NCBI RefSeq assembly: GCF_000270185.1
Contig: NC_015516.1
Span: 1 to 64,000, forward strand
DNA: 64,000 nucleotides
Direction: 5' to 3'
Source: Melissococcus plutonius ATCC 35311
Lineage (GTDB): Bacteria > Bacillota > Bacilli > Lactobacillales > Enterococcaceae
Translations under genes and position numbers: made by a program
Part shown: positions 24,572-33,572 of the stretch, in pieces
Layout of the letters: the number at the start of each line of letters is the position of its first letter
Numbering within the stretch: position 1 is the first letter of the stretch
Notes under the pieces: generated by a model
What the model was told of the DNA's origin: nothing
What the model saw: only the letters and a program-made list of their open reading frames with translations
The model's database searches: none

Positions 24572-25372
24572 ATGTCTTTTCTTTCAATGATATTAGTTGT
24601 ATTCATTTCTTTTTTAGCGGGAATGGAAGGGGTTTTAGATGAATTTCAATTTCACCAACCATTAATTGCCTGTACATTAATTGGTTTAGTAACAGGAAAT
24701 TTACAAGCGGGGATTATTCTCGGTGGAACACTCCAAATGATTGCACTTGGTTGGGCAAATGTTGGAGCTGCAGTAGCACCGGATGCTGCTCTTGCCGCTG
24801 TTGCATCAGCAATTATTTTAGTATTAGGCGGACAGGGAGCAAAAGGTGTTCCTTCAGCTATTGCCATTGCGGTTCCTCTTGCAGTTGCTGGTTTGTTTTT
24901 AACAATGATTGTTCGAACGCTAGCTGTTCCGATTATTCATTTGATGGATGCAGCGGCTGAAAAAGCAGAAATTAGAAGAATTGAAATTTTGCATATTTTA
25001 GCCATTATTTTACAAGGACTTCGTATCGCTCTTCCAGCAGCAGCCTTGCTATTTATTCCTGCACATACCGTTCAAGCTTTTCTTGAATCAATGCCAGCCT
25101 GGTTGACGGAAGGTATGGCAATAGGTGGTGGTATGGTTGTAGCAGTTGGTTATGCTTTGGTTATTAATATGATGGCAACAAGAGAAGTTTGGCCATTTTT
25201 CATTCTTGGGTTTGTCGTAGCAGCTATTTCAGATTTGACTTTAATAGCGATTGGTGCAATAGGTATTTCATTAGCACTAATCTATCTAAGTCTTTCTAAA
25301 ATGGGTGGCTCCTCATCAGCAGGTGGAGGTAATTCAGGTGATCCACTAGATGACATTTTGAACGATTATTAA
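24572..25372 (+). CDS. PTS mannose-family enzyme IIC
   Basis: EIIC is a membrane subunit that forms the sugar channel with EIID. The 266 residues are hydrophobic with several membrane spans and start with MSFLSMILVVFISFLAGMEG. The family hallmarks GNLQAGIILGGTLQMIALGWANVGAAVAPDA (in segments) are clear. In related bacteria this ManY-type subunit plus EIID is also the target of class II bacteriocins. An AGGAGG site lies upstream, and EIID follows after 13 bases. Confidence 0.95.
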   Translation: MSFLSMILVVFISFLAGMEGVLDEFQFHQPLIACTLIGLVTGNLQAGIILGGTLQMIALGWANVGAAVAPDAALAAVASAIILVLGGQGAKGVPSAIAIAVPLAVAGLFLTMIVRTLAVPIIHLMDAAAEKAEIRRIEILHILAIILQGLRIALPAAALLFIPAHTVQAFLESMPAWLTEGMAIGGGMVVAVGYALVINMMATREVWPFFILGFVVAAISDLTLIAIGAIGISLALIYLSLSKMGGSSSAGGGNSGDPLDDILNDY

Positions 25373-25385
25373 GGAGGAAAAAGAA

Positions 25386-26300
25386 ATGGCAGAAAAAAGA
25401 ATTCATTTATCAAAAAAAGATCGATTAGCTGTTGCTTGGCGTTCAACATTTATTCAAGGTTCTTGGAATTATGAACGTATGCAAAATGGCGGTTGGTTAT
25501 TTTCCATGATTCCGGCGATTAGAAAATTGTATAAAACGAAGGAAGATAGAGCAGCAGCATTAAAACGACATTTGGAGTTTTTTAATACACATCCCTATCT
25601 AGCTTCACCAATTTTGGGTGTTACCTTAGCTTTGGAAGAAGAACGTGCAAATGGTGCACCTGTTGATGATGTTGCTATTCAAGGTGTAAAGGTTGGTATG
25701 ATGGGCCCACTTGCTGGAGTAGGCGATCCAGTCTTTTGGTTTACTATTCGTCCCATGCTAGGTGCGCTAGGTGCTTCTTTGGCTATTGGTGGCAACATTT
25801 TAGGACCACTTATTTTCTTTGTTGCATGGAATATTATTCGTTGGGCATTTTTGTGGTATACACAAGAATTTGGCTATCGTACAGGCTCAAAAATTACGGA
25901 TGATGTTTCTGGTGGCTTATTACAAGATGTAACCAAGGGTGCATCCATTTTAGGAATGTTTGTTTTAGCTGCCTTGGTTGAACGTTGGGTAGTGATTAAA
26001 TTCTTGCCGGTTGTTTCAAAAGTAAAACTGGATAAAGGTGCCTATGTTGATTGGCAACACTTACCTTCAGGTTGGCACGGACTTCAAAAAGCCTTCCAGG
26101 AAGTACATGCAGGCAAGGCGCTTTCCTCAACAAAGGTGACTACCTTACAAGACAATCTGGATCAATTAATTCCGGGATTGGCACCTCTTTTATTAACCTT
26201 TTTATGTATGTGGTTGTTAAGAAAAAAAGTTTCACCTATTATTATTATTCTAGGTTTGTTTGTTGTCGGTGTTCTTGGACATATAATTGGTTTATTATAA
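25386..26300 (+). CDS. PTS mannose-family enzyme IID
   Basis: EIID is the second membrane subunit of the transporter and works with EIIC. The 304 residues begin with the soluble part carrying RSTFIQGSWNYERMQNGGW and FFNTHPYL, then GVKVGMMGPLAGVGDPVFW near residue 105, and end in hydrophobic segments from about 260. AAGGAGG precedes the ATG. It closes the core of the operon and is followed by a hairpin. Confidence 0.95.
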   Translation: MAEKRIHLSKKDRLAVAWRSTFIQGSWNYERMQNGGWLFSMIPAIRKLYKTKEDRAAALKRHLEFFNTHPYLASPILGVTLALEEERANGAPVDDVAIQGVKVGMMGPLAGVGDPVFWFTIRPMLGALGASLAIGGNILGPLIFFVAWNIIRWAFLWYTQEFGYRTGSKITDDVSGGLLQDVTKGASILGMFVLAALVERWVVIKFLPVVSKVKLDKGAYVDWQHLPSGWHGLQKAFQEVHAGKALSSTKVTTLQDNLDQLIPGLAPLLLTFLCMWLLRKKVSPIIIILGLFVVGVLGHIIGLL

Positions 26301-26325
26301 GAAACAGATAATTAAAAATAATGGG

Positions 26326-26359
26326 ATTCATGAAAATCAATATAAGTATTTTCATGAAT
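26326..26359 (+). terminator. Hairpin after the EIID gene
   Basis: ATTCATGAAAAT (26326-26337) pairs with ATTTTCATGAAT (26348-26359), a 12-bp stem. There is no strong T-run behind it, so it may be a processing or partial termination element. Confidence 0.5.
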
Positions 26360-26543
26360 TTCAGTTTATTAATAGGATTTAATCCCTTGTTTAAGAATTA
26401 TGAGTAAAAGCAATAAAATGTAATAAGTATAGTTAATTCAGATATCCATCCATGTTTTAGATTAATATTTTTGTAGCTAGTCAAGAGAAAATGAAAAGGT
26501 TGGATTTTTATAATTAATTTCTTACCAGAATGGAGTAGATCAA

Positions 26544-26924
26544 ATGGTTCAATCAATAAATACGAAGGTAGATCTTGTTATTGACGCAACATCATTTACA
26601 AGTCTAACTGATTATGGAAAAATCATGATTGGTGATAAGGGATTTGAATTTTATCATGCTCGAGATGTTCAAAAATTTATTCAAATTCCTTGGGAAGAAG
26701 TTACATATATATTTGCTTCTGCTATGTTTAAGGGAAAGTGGATTCCGCGTTATACAATTCAAACTAAAACGAATGGTACGTTTACTTTTTCCTCAAAAAA
26801 GCCTAAAGTGGTTTTACGTACTATTCGGAATTATGTTGAACCTAGTCATATGGTTCAATCACTTAGTTTTTTTGATGTTATCAAACGTGCATTAAAGACA
26901 ATGATAAATAGAAAAATCATTTAA
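26544..26924 (+). CDS. ManO-type DUF956 protein
   Basis: A 126-residue soluble protein of the DUF956 family, nearly always encoded behind mannose PTS genes in lactic bacteria and enterococci and often called ManO. It begins MVQSINTKVDLVIDATSF and contains GDKGFEFYHARDV and FIQIPWEEV. Its biochemical role is not established; genomic context suggests a modulator of the PTS. It is separated from EIID by 243 bases with a hairpin, so it may depend on read-through or its own promoter. Confidence 0.85.
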   Translation: MVQSINTKVDLVIDATSFTSLTDYGKIMIGDKGFEFYHARDVQKFIQIPWEEVTYIFASAMFKGKWIPRYTIQTKTNGTFTFSSKKPKVVLRTIRNYVEPSHMVQSLSFFDVIKRALKTMINRKII

Positions 26925-27053
26925 ATAATAGCTAATTGTATGAATAGGACCGATAATAATTTAATTAGGATATATTAATTAAATTGGCAGAAAATTTATT
27001 GTAAAATGGATTATTAAAATAAGATGTAAGGATATTTTATTTAAATCGTTTTG

Positions 27054-27099
27054 CTTTAAAACAATTTTACCTCTAGTAAGTTGTTTTAAAGTCATTTTT
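27054..27099 (+). terminator. Terminator after the DUF956 gene
   Basis: CTTTAAAACAA (27054-27064) pairs with TTGTTTTAAAG (27081-27091), followed by a long T-run. Confidence 0.8.
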
Positions 27100-27166
27100 T
27101 TGTCTTTTTTTATTTTCCAGCAGTATAATCTATTAAAGCCAAAATTTGCAAAGGAAGTGAATTCAT

Positions 27167-27691
27167 ATGTATGAACAAAGAAGAGGATTCAATTGGGGGT
27201 CATTAATCTTAGGTATCTTGTTTATTGGAACCTCACTTATGGCTTTTAGTGATCCAACAGGTAATTTACTAACTATTGTATTGGTATTTGCAATATTTGC
27301 TATTTTGAAAGGCGTTATTGAGATTTTTGTTAGAAATCGTTTCAATAAATTGTCTAGTTATAGATCCTATGCACCTATTATCCGAGGTGTTATTGATATC
27401 TTTATAGGCATTTTCTTCTTATTTAATTTGGGGATTGGTGTTGCCTTATTGCCTTATGTATTTGCCATCTGGTTTTTAGTGGATTCTATTCTAGGATTAT
27501 TTATGCTAGAATTTGCTAGAACGATGGGAAATGCCTTTTATTGGTTCTATTTGATTACAGACATTCTAGGTATTTTCTTAGGAATTTTATTACTATATCA
27601 TCCAATTACTTCAGTCTTAACATTAAGCTTTTTAGTTGGTTTTTATTTTATGTTATTTGGGATTACAGAAATCGTTTCTGCCTTTAGATAA
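27167..27691 (+). CDS. DUF308/HdeD-like membrane protein
   Basis: A 174-residue protein made almost entirely of six predicted membrane helices, arranged as three repeated hairpins typical of the HdeD/DUF308 family. The first helices are near residues 11-30 and 32-52, and the protein ends with LFGITEIVSAFR. In E. coli HdeD is linked to acid resistance; in Gram-positives the role is not known. AAAGGAAGTG precedes the ATG, and strong hairpins flank the gene on both sides, so it is a single-gene unit. Confidence 0.8.
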   Translation: MYEQRRGFNWGSLILGILFIGTSLMAFSDPTGNLLTIVLVFAIFAILKGVIEIFVRNRFNKLSSYRSYAPIIRGVIDIFIGIFFLFNLGIGVALLPYVFAIWFLVDSILGLFMLEFARTMGNAFYWFYLITDILGIFLGILLLYHPITSVLTLSFLVGFYFMLFGITEIVSAFR

Positions 27692-27759
27692 TTATGAAAT
27701 GTTTAATAGAACTAAAAACTATAAATCATGGAGTTTAGCCAATTGATTATAAAAATTTA

Positions 27760-27796
27760 AAATAAGGCAACTAAATTTAGTTGCCTTATTTTTGTT
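27760..27796 (+). terminator. Terminator after the DUF308 gene
   Basis: A perfect palindrome at 27760-27791 (14-bp stem with GGCAACT in the arm, 4-base loop) followed by TTTT. Confidence 0.9.
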
Positions 27797-28117
27797 TATT
27801 CTTATTTAATTAGATAACATAAAACTAATAGAAGGATGCCTTTCTTTCTAATATCTAAAAAAGAGGTATAAAAATAAAAAAATAACTATATAGTGAAATG
27901 ACTACTTAATTAAATAATTTAAAAGAGAAATTTGTACTTTTTAGTTAGGTTAAAAAATAAAATTTATCTACTTTATGGACAGTTAAAAACCATTTTTAGC
28001 TTTATCGAATTTTTTCTTTATTTTTTGATAAAAACGGATTTTATAGTTAATAAAACTATTTATATAAAATCATAGTTATTGGTTTGTTTTTTAGTTAAAA
28101 AGCTGAATTAAAAAGAA
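27797..28117. other. AT-rich gap without a gene
   Basis: Upstream region of the GH30 pseudogene. No convincing promoter or operator was found. A ribosome site (AAGGAGAGG, 28117-28125) lies at its right end. Confidence 0.45.
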
Positions 28118-28133
28118 GGAGAGGAATTGAAAG

Positions 28134-29609
28134 ATGAGTAAAAAAAGGCGATTTATTGCTTGGAATATTTTAGGAATTTTTGTTATTTGGTGTAGTGTAT
28201 TATTAAGTATAACTACTAGTAGTTTTTATGCAGAAGAATCAAATCAAAACAAACAATAAGCAACTGTACAGTTAACGTTGAATCCTGAAAATCAATATCA
28301 AAAAATAAGTAGTTTTGGTGCAAGTGGCGCTTGGTGGGCAAAAGATGTTGGTGGTTGGATAGATCAGGAAGGAGATCAAACAAAACGAGATAAAATCGCT
28401 CAACTGTTATTTGATACAAAGGACAGAATTGGCTTTTCTTCCTATCGGTATAACTTGGGGGCAGGAAGTGCAGATACTAATAATAGTCCTAAAATAACAG
28501 ATCCTTGGCGCAAGGCAGAAAATTTTGAAAAAGCACCAAAGCAGTATGATTGGACAAAAGATAAAAACGCACAATACATGTTAAACCAAGCAGTGAACTA
28601 TGGAATTAAAGATATTTATTTATTTGCAAATAGCCCACTTGAACGTTTGACAAAAAATGGAATCGCTTATGGTTCAAATATTAATGGAAGTACAAGTAAT
28701 TTAGCAAAAGAAAATTATCAAGAGTTTGCTGATTATTTATTAGATGTTACAGAACATTTTATTAAACAAGGAATACCGGTCACAAGTTTATCTCCAATCA
28801 ATGAACCACAATGGGAATGGACAAGTGGCCAAGAAGGTTGCCATTATAATCCAAAAGAAATGGTTGATTTTGCAAAATTTATTTATAAGGAAAAAGAAAA
28901 AAGAAAAACATTACAACAACTTGAAATTTCAGTACCTGAACTTGGTGAATGGATGAATTCAAGCCAAAATTATTATCAAGCAATGGCAAGTGATACAGAA
29001 TTTATGTAGGCTTATCCAACCTGGGATATTCATTCTTACTGGTCATCAAAAGAAGCAAAACAAAAATTTAACCAATGGTTAGATAATAACCATATAAATG
29101 TTGGATTAAAAATGACTGAATGGACAGAAATGGTTAATGGAAAAGATACTAGCATGAAATCTGCTTTAACCCTGGCTAATCAAATTCATGAAGATTTAAC
29201 ACTTTTAGATGTTACAACCTGGCAATATTGGATTGCTGTAAGTTGTTATGATTATCACGATGGATTAATTTATGTAGATTTAAACAATCACAATGTCGAA
29301 CCTGCTAAAAGACTTTGGTCAATGGGTAATTTCAGTAAATTTATTCGACCAGGGGCAAAACGCTTTGAAGTAACCGTGAATGATGATCAAATAAATACAG
29401 TCGGTTTTATCGATGAAAAAACAAATCAAAAAATCATTATCTGTATTAATAATCGTTCAAAAGATAGTACGATTGAGCTACCTGAAGGGACAGTTGCTAA
29501 AAGTGCTTATGTGACATCAGAAAATTCTGATTTAAAACAAGTTTTAAATCAGGAATCTACTAAAGTAACTTTATCCGGTGCTTCTGTTACAACTCTAATT
29601 TGTAATTAA
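28134..29609 (+). pseudogene. GH30-family secreted glycosidase, two in-frame stop codons
   Basis: A single reading frame of 491 codons interrupted by TAA at 28257-28259 and TAG at 29007-29009, with no frameshift. It starts with a signal peptide (KKRRFIAWNILGIFVIW, then a hydrophobic stretch). The rest resembles GH30 endo-beta-1,6-galactanase-like enzymes: SSFGASGAWWAKDVGGW, then YRYNLGAGSADTNN. The acid/base would be Glu224 in SPINEPQWEW and the nucleophile Glu329 in MTEWTEM, so the catalytic residues survive. The first stop cuts the signal peptide from the enzyme, and the second lies between the two catalytic residues. It is very unlikely to make active secreted enzyme. GH2 follows after 55 bases. 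Confidence 0.88.
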
Positions 29610-29664
29610 TAAAAATAATTATTTTGTAGAAAATGGATTATTTAAATAAAAAGGAGTAAGACAG

Positions 29665-32061
29665 ATGCAAACATTTATGATAAAAAATTGGAAGTTCAAA
29701 TTAGAAGAGAATCAAAATGCTTGGCAAAAAGATTTTTTTGATGAAAATTGGGAAGATATTACAGTTCCGCATGATTGGAGTATCCAGCAAGAATTTAGTA
29801 AAACAAATGCTAGTGGCACAGGATACCTTGCAGGCGGTATTGCTTGGTATCGTACACATATTTTATTAGAAAAAATCGAATTGACTAAAAAAATTATTCA
29901 ATTATGTTTTGAAGGCGTATATAAAAATGCAGATATTTGGGTAAATGGCTACCATCTAGGTTATCGACCATCTGGTTACAGTTCTATTTATCATGATATC
30001 ACAGAAATTATTTCACTAAGACCGGATAATGATTTAGTGATTGCCGTTCGGGTTGATCATTCAGAAATCGCCGATTCACGTTGGTATAATGGTTCAGGCA
30101 TTACTCGACCTGTTAAGTTGGAAGTTGTAGAAGAAGTATTTTTAGATCGCTATGCTATCACCTTTACAACAGAACAGATTATAAATAACGAAGCAAAAAT
30201 TAGTTTGGAAGCATTTATAACCAATGCAAGTAATCATGAACAAAAAATAAAAATGATACCAACATTACATCATAAAAAAATGGTTGATTTTCATTTTGAT
30301 GAAAAATCTCTAACTATTTCGTCAGGTGAGAAACAAAAGGTGACTTTTCAAGGTACAATCAAGAATCCTCGACTTTGGTGTCCAGATTCACCGAACCTGT
30401 ATCAATTAAATGTACAGTTAGAAATGATGGGAAATACAATTGTGTATTCTAAAAATGTTGGTATTCGGACCTGTTTGTTTGATGCAAATCAGGGATTTTC
30501 AATAAATGGACAATCGCTTAAGTTAAAAGGGGTTTGCTTACATGAAGATGCTGGTTGTTTTGGTACAGCAGTACCTACTGTTGTCTGGTTACGTCGATTA
30601 TTAAAACTGAAGAAAATGGGATGCAATGCTATTCGAATGGCACATAATCCACATGCACAGAATCTCTATGATCTATGTGATAGTTTGGGTTTTTTAGTCA
30701 TTGATGAAGCTTTTGATGAATGGGAAAATCCAAAAAACAAATGGTGGCAAGGACACAATGTTTATCCGCCTAAATTTGAAGGCTATGCAAAAGATTTTTC
30801 TGTTTGGTATAAAAAAGATTTAGCAGATATGATTGAACGCAATAAAAATCATCCGTCAATCATTGCTTGGAGTATTGGAAATGAATTGGATTATCCGAAT
30901 GATCCATATGCCAATACACTGGTTAAACAAATGATTGGAAATAATGACGAAAATAAACCAGAAAAGGAACAAGGCTTTAATCCTAATCGTCCAGATACAC
31001 GTTATCTAACCTCAATTGCAAAAAAACTGAGTGATCTATGCCATCAATTAGACAAAACAAGACCAGTTACTTTAGCGATTGCTTTTCCTGAACTGTCTAC
31101 ACAAACAGGACTTCTTGATCCTTTAGACCTAATTGGCTATAACTACAAAGAAGAATATTATGCAAAAGACCATAAGCGATTTCCAGGTAAACCTTTTATT
31201 GGTAGTGAGAATAGTCATAAATATTCTAATTGGTTAGCTGTGCTAGAAAATGAATATATTTCTGGACAATTTCTCTGGACAGGTATTGATTATTTAGGAG
31301 AGGCAAAAGGTTGGCCACTTCATGGCTCAGATGCAGGGTTATTAACATTAGCGGGCTTTGAAAAAAATAATTATTATTTAAGACAGAGCTGGTGGTCACA
31401 AGCACTAATGGTCAAATTATTTACCCGATTAGGTTCTTCTGAAATGACTGATTCTTCTGAAAGAGTACCCGTTTATCGAAAGTGGAATTACGAAATGGGC
31501 GATGAGGTAGAAGTAAGATGCTATACAAATGGTGATACCGTCCAATTAATGAATGATGGACAGGAAGTTCCTTTAACTTTTAAAAAAGAGAAGGGCTATT
31601 ATCAAGCAAAAACCATATTTGAAGGGGAGGATTTAATTGTCACTGCTAAAAGCAAAGATCAAACGGAAACTGACAGATTAAGTGCACAGGGTGAAGCACA
31701 GAGATTAATGGCAACCAATTGGCAAAATGAAGGTGCTATTAACTGCTTAAAACAACAAGGGATTGAGCTTGAAGAGGAGATTTATCAAATAGAACTTGAA
31801 TGGGTCGATAGTAGTAATGAGCGAACAATGGATGAGAAAATTATTTTATTCAAGGGAGAAGGCTGTCAATTGCTAGGGTTTGAAAATGGTGATTTATCAG
31901 ATAATACAGCCTATACAGAAAATTGGCGTCGTAGTTATGATGGTCAACTCATTTGTTATCTAAAAATTATCGATTCATATGCGAAAGCAACATTCACAGC
32001 AAAAAGTTTTAAACCATTAGAGTTAGAATTTAAAGAGAAACAACTTTTAACAAAATTATAA
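29665..32061 (+). CDS. GH2 beta-galactosidase-like glycosidase
   Basis: A cytoplasmic retaining glycosidase of family GH2 (798 residues, no signal peptide), most likely a beta-galactosidase. The sugar-binding domain carries WEDITVPHDWSI near residue 30. The beta-sandwich reaches about residue 280. The TIM barrel has the acid/base Glu407 in SIGNELDYPND and the nucleophile Glu515 in GSENSHKYS. An Ig-like C-terminal part follows. AAAGGAG precedes the ATG. The frame is open throughout, unlike its two neighbours. Substrate specificity, galactoside or another beta-glycoside, is inferred from context. Confidence 0.88.
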   Translation: MQTFMIKNWKFKLEENQNAWQKDFFDENWEDITVPHDWSIQQEFSKTNASGTGYLAGGIAWYRTHILLEKIELTKKIIQLCFEGVYKNADIWVNGYHLGYRPSGYSSIYHDITEIISLRPDNDLVIAVRVDHSEIADSRWYNGSGITRPVKLEVVEEVFLDRYAITFTTEQIINNEAKISLEAFITNASNHEQKIKMIPTLHHKKMVDFHFDEKSLTISSGEKQKVTFQGTIKNPRLWCPDSPNLYQLNVQLEMMGNTIVYSKNVGIRTCLFDANQGFSINGQSLKLKGVCLHEDAGCFGTAVPTVVWLRRLLKLKKMGCNAIRMAHNPHAQNLYDLCDSLGFLVIDEAFDEWENPKNKWWQGHNVYPPKFEGYAKDFSVWYKKDLADMIERNKNHPSIIAWSIGNELDYPNDPYANTLVKQMIGNNDENKPEKEQGFNPNRPDTRYLTSIAKKLSDLCHQLDKTRPVTLAIAFPELSTQTGLLDPLDLIGYNYKEEYYAKDHKRFPGKPFIGSENSHKYSNWLAVLENEYISGQFLWTGIDYLGEAKGWPLHGSDAGLLTLAGFEKNNYYLRQSWWSQALMVKLFTRLGSSEMTDSSERVPVYRKWNYEMGDEVEVRCYTNGDTVQLMNDGQEVPLTFKKEKGYYQAKTIFEGEDLIVTAKSKDQTETDRLSAQGEAQRLMATNWQNEGAINCLKQQGIELEEEIYQIELEWVDSSNERTMDEKIILFKGEGCQLLGFENGDLSDNTAYTENWRRSYDGQLICYLKIIDSYAKATFTAKSFKPLELEFKEKQLLTKL

Positions 32062-32069
32062 AAAAATAA

Positions 32070-32107
32070 ATAAGCTTTCTCTGTTTTTATTTAACAGAGA
32101 AAGCATT
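32070..32107 (+). terminator. Hairpin between GH2 and GH43 genes
   Basis: GCTTTCTCTG (32073-32082) pairs with CAGAGAAAGC (32095-32104). The downstream tail (ATTTAATAAAAGG) is short of T residues, so it may act as a weak terminator or an mRNA-stabilising element. Confidence 0.5.
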
Positions 32108-32128
32108 TAATAAAAGGAGAAAGAAGAT

Positions 32129-33011
32129 ATGTCAAATTTTTTATTTGTATACTTTACTGGAGAACATGAAATGGGCGAACAGGTTTATTTTAGTATTAGC
32201 AAGGATGGTAAAAATTTCAAAGATTTAAATAAAGGACAACCAGTATTAATCAGTAATATCAACAAAAAAGGCGTACGTGATCCATTTATCTTGAAACATC
32301 CAAAAAAGAATCATTTTTACCTGATTGCTACTGATTTAAAAATTGGGTCTGAAGGTGACTGGCATACTGCACAGAATGCTGGAAGTAAAGATATTATTAT
32401 TTGGGAAACAGATGATTTAATAAATTGGAGTAATCCTCGGGCGGTAACAGTAGGATTGCCAGAGGCAGGAAATGTTTGGGCACCAGAAGCTATTTATGAT
32501 ACGGATAAGGAGGCATTCTTTGTCTTTTGGGCATCTAAGATCAATGGAAAACATAGAATTTATGGTAGTCATACCGTTTGATTTTATAAATTTTGATTCT
32601 CCCTTTCTTTTTGCTGAAAAGGAGTATGACATTATTGATAGTACAATTATTCACGAAGATGGGTACTTCTATCGATTTACTAAAAATGAAAAGAATAAGC
32701 GAATCATTTTAGAAAAAGCGCCACAGCTATTTGGAAATTATGAGGAGATTTATTCACCTGTATTAAATCAATTAGCAGGAGTGGAAGGACCAGAAGTATA
32801 TCAAGTTGAAGAACATTTATGGTATTTAATTTTAGATCGATTTATGGAAGGAAAAGGATACAACCTTTTAAGTACGAAAAATTTATCAAGCGGTGAATTT
32901 ACCATTTTCCCAGAAGGATCTTACGATTTTGGCAAAAATAAAAAACGTCATGGTGGCGTTATGGCAATTACTACTGAAGAATACCAACGACTACAATCTC
33001 ATTACAATTAA
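32129..33011 (+). pseudogene. GH43-family glycosidase, single-base frameshift
   Basis: GH43 enzymes are five-bladed propellers acting on arabinans, xylans or galactans. The first frame (32129-32581) has the start MSNFLFVYFTGE, KKGVRDPFI (catalytic-base region) and GNVWAPEA. It stops at a TGA just after GSHTV. The following frame (to 33011) continues with DFINFDSPFLFAEKEYD, GVEGPEVYQ (probable acid in a GPE motif) and RHGGVMAITTEEY. Removing one T from GTTTGA at 32576-32581 joins them cleanly as HTVDFINF. So a one-base insertion has inactivated the gene. No signal peptide is present, so the protein was cytoplasmic. Confidence 0.88.
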
Positions 33012-33307
33012 GCTATTTTTAATTTTTAATAGAAGATAGAAAAAATATTGATATCTTAAAAATAAAAATATTATCTAAAAATTGTTATTTACAAATAATT
33101 GTAATTGTTTAATGAATAATAAATTGCTTATTATCAAGACTATAAAAAAAGAAAGTCGATTTAATTACATAGAAAACATTAAAATCATTCTGGTTTTCAA
33201 TCTTTAAAACGAAGAAGTTAAAAGACAAGAACCCTATTGAAATATTGTTACTATGTTCAAAGATAAGAGGATTATTCAGAAAATACAAAAACAATTAATT
33301 ATTTAAA
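33012..33307. other. AT-rich gap without a gene
   Basis: No supported gene between the GH43 pseudogene and the terminators of the convergent GH42 gene. Confidence 0.45.
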
Positions 33308-33352
33308 AAATAAGCAAGCTAAAAAAAATTCTCTCGTCCGCTTGCTTATTTA
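33308..33352 (-). terminator. Minus-strand terminator of the GH42 gene
   Basis: AAATAAGCAAGC (33308-33319) pairs with GCTTGCTTATTT (33340-33351). Read on the minus strand the stem is followed by a T-run, which suits the leftward GH42 transcript. Confidence 0.7.
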
Positions 33353-33412
33353 GATATAACAATAAATTAATTTAATAAGTAATGAAAACCACAACTGGAA
33401 ATATAAACACAC

Positions 33413-33465
33413 TGAAAAGATAAGTATAAATGTTTTTTAGGCATTTTACTTATCTTTTCATTTTA
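33413..33465. terminator. Second hairpin downstream of the GH42 gene
   Basis: TGAAAAGATAAGT (33413-33425) pairs with ACTTATCTTTTCA (33448-33460). It is possibly bidirectional; a T-rich tail lies on the plus side. Confidence 0.55.
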
Positions 33466-33572
33466 ATATGTTTAATTGGTATTATAGATGATTAAATCAC
33501 TTGATAATTTATGATGATTTTCTCAAATAAATAGTTGAAAAATTTTCTAGTTTCAATTTAATAATTGTTATT

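Noticed and set aside
28030-28050. AAAAACGGATTTT upstream of the GH30 gene as a cre site
   Set aside because: It lacks the TG and AA positions of the consensus on both strands.
33109-33294. Minus-strand 61-codon frame between the GH43 and GH42 genes
   Set aside because: No ribosome site or recognisable motif; typical chance frame in AT-rich DNA.
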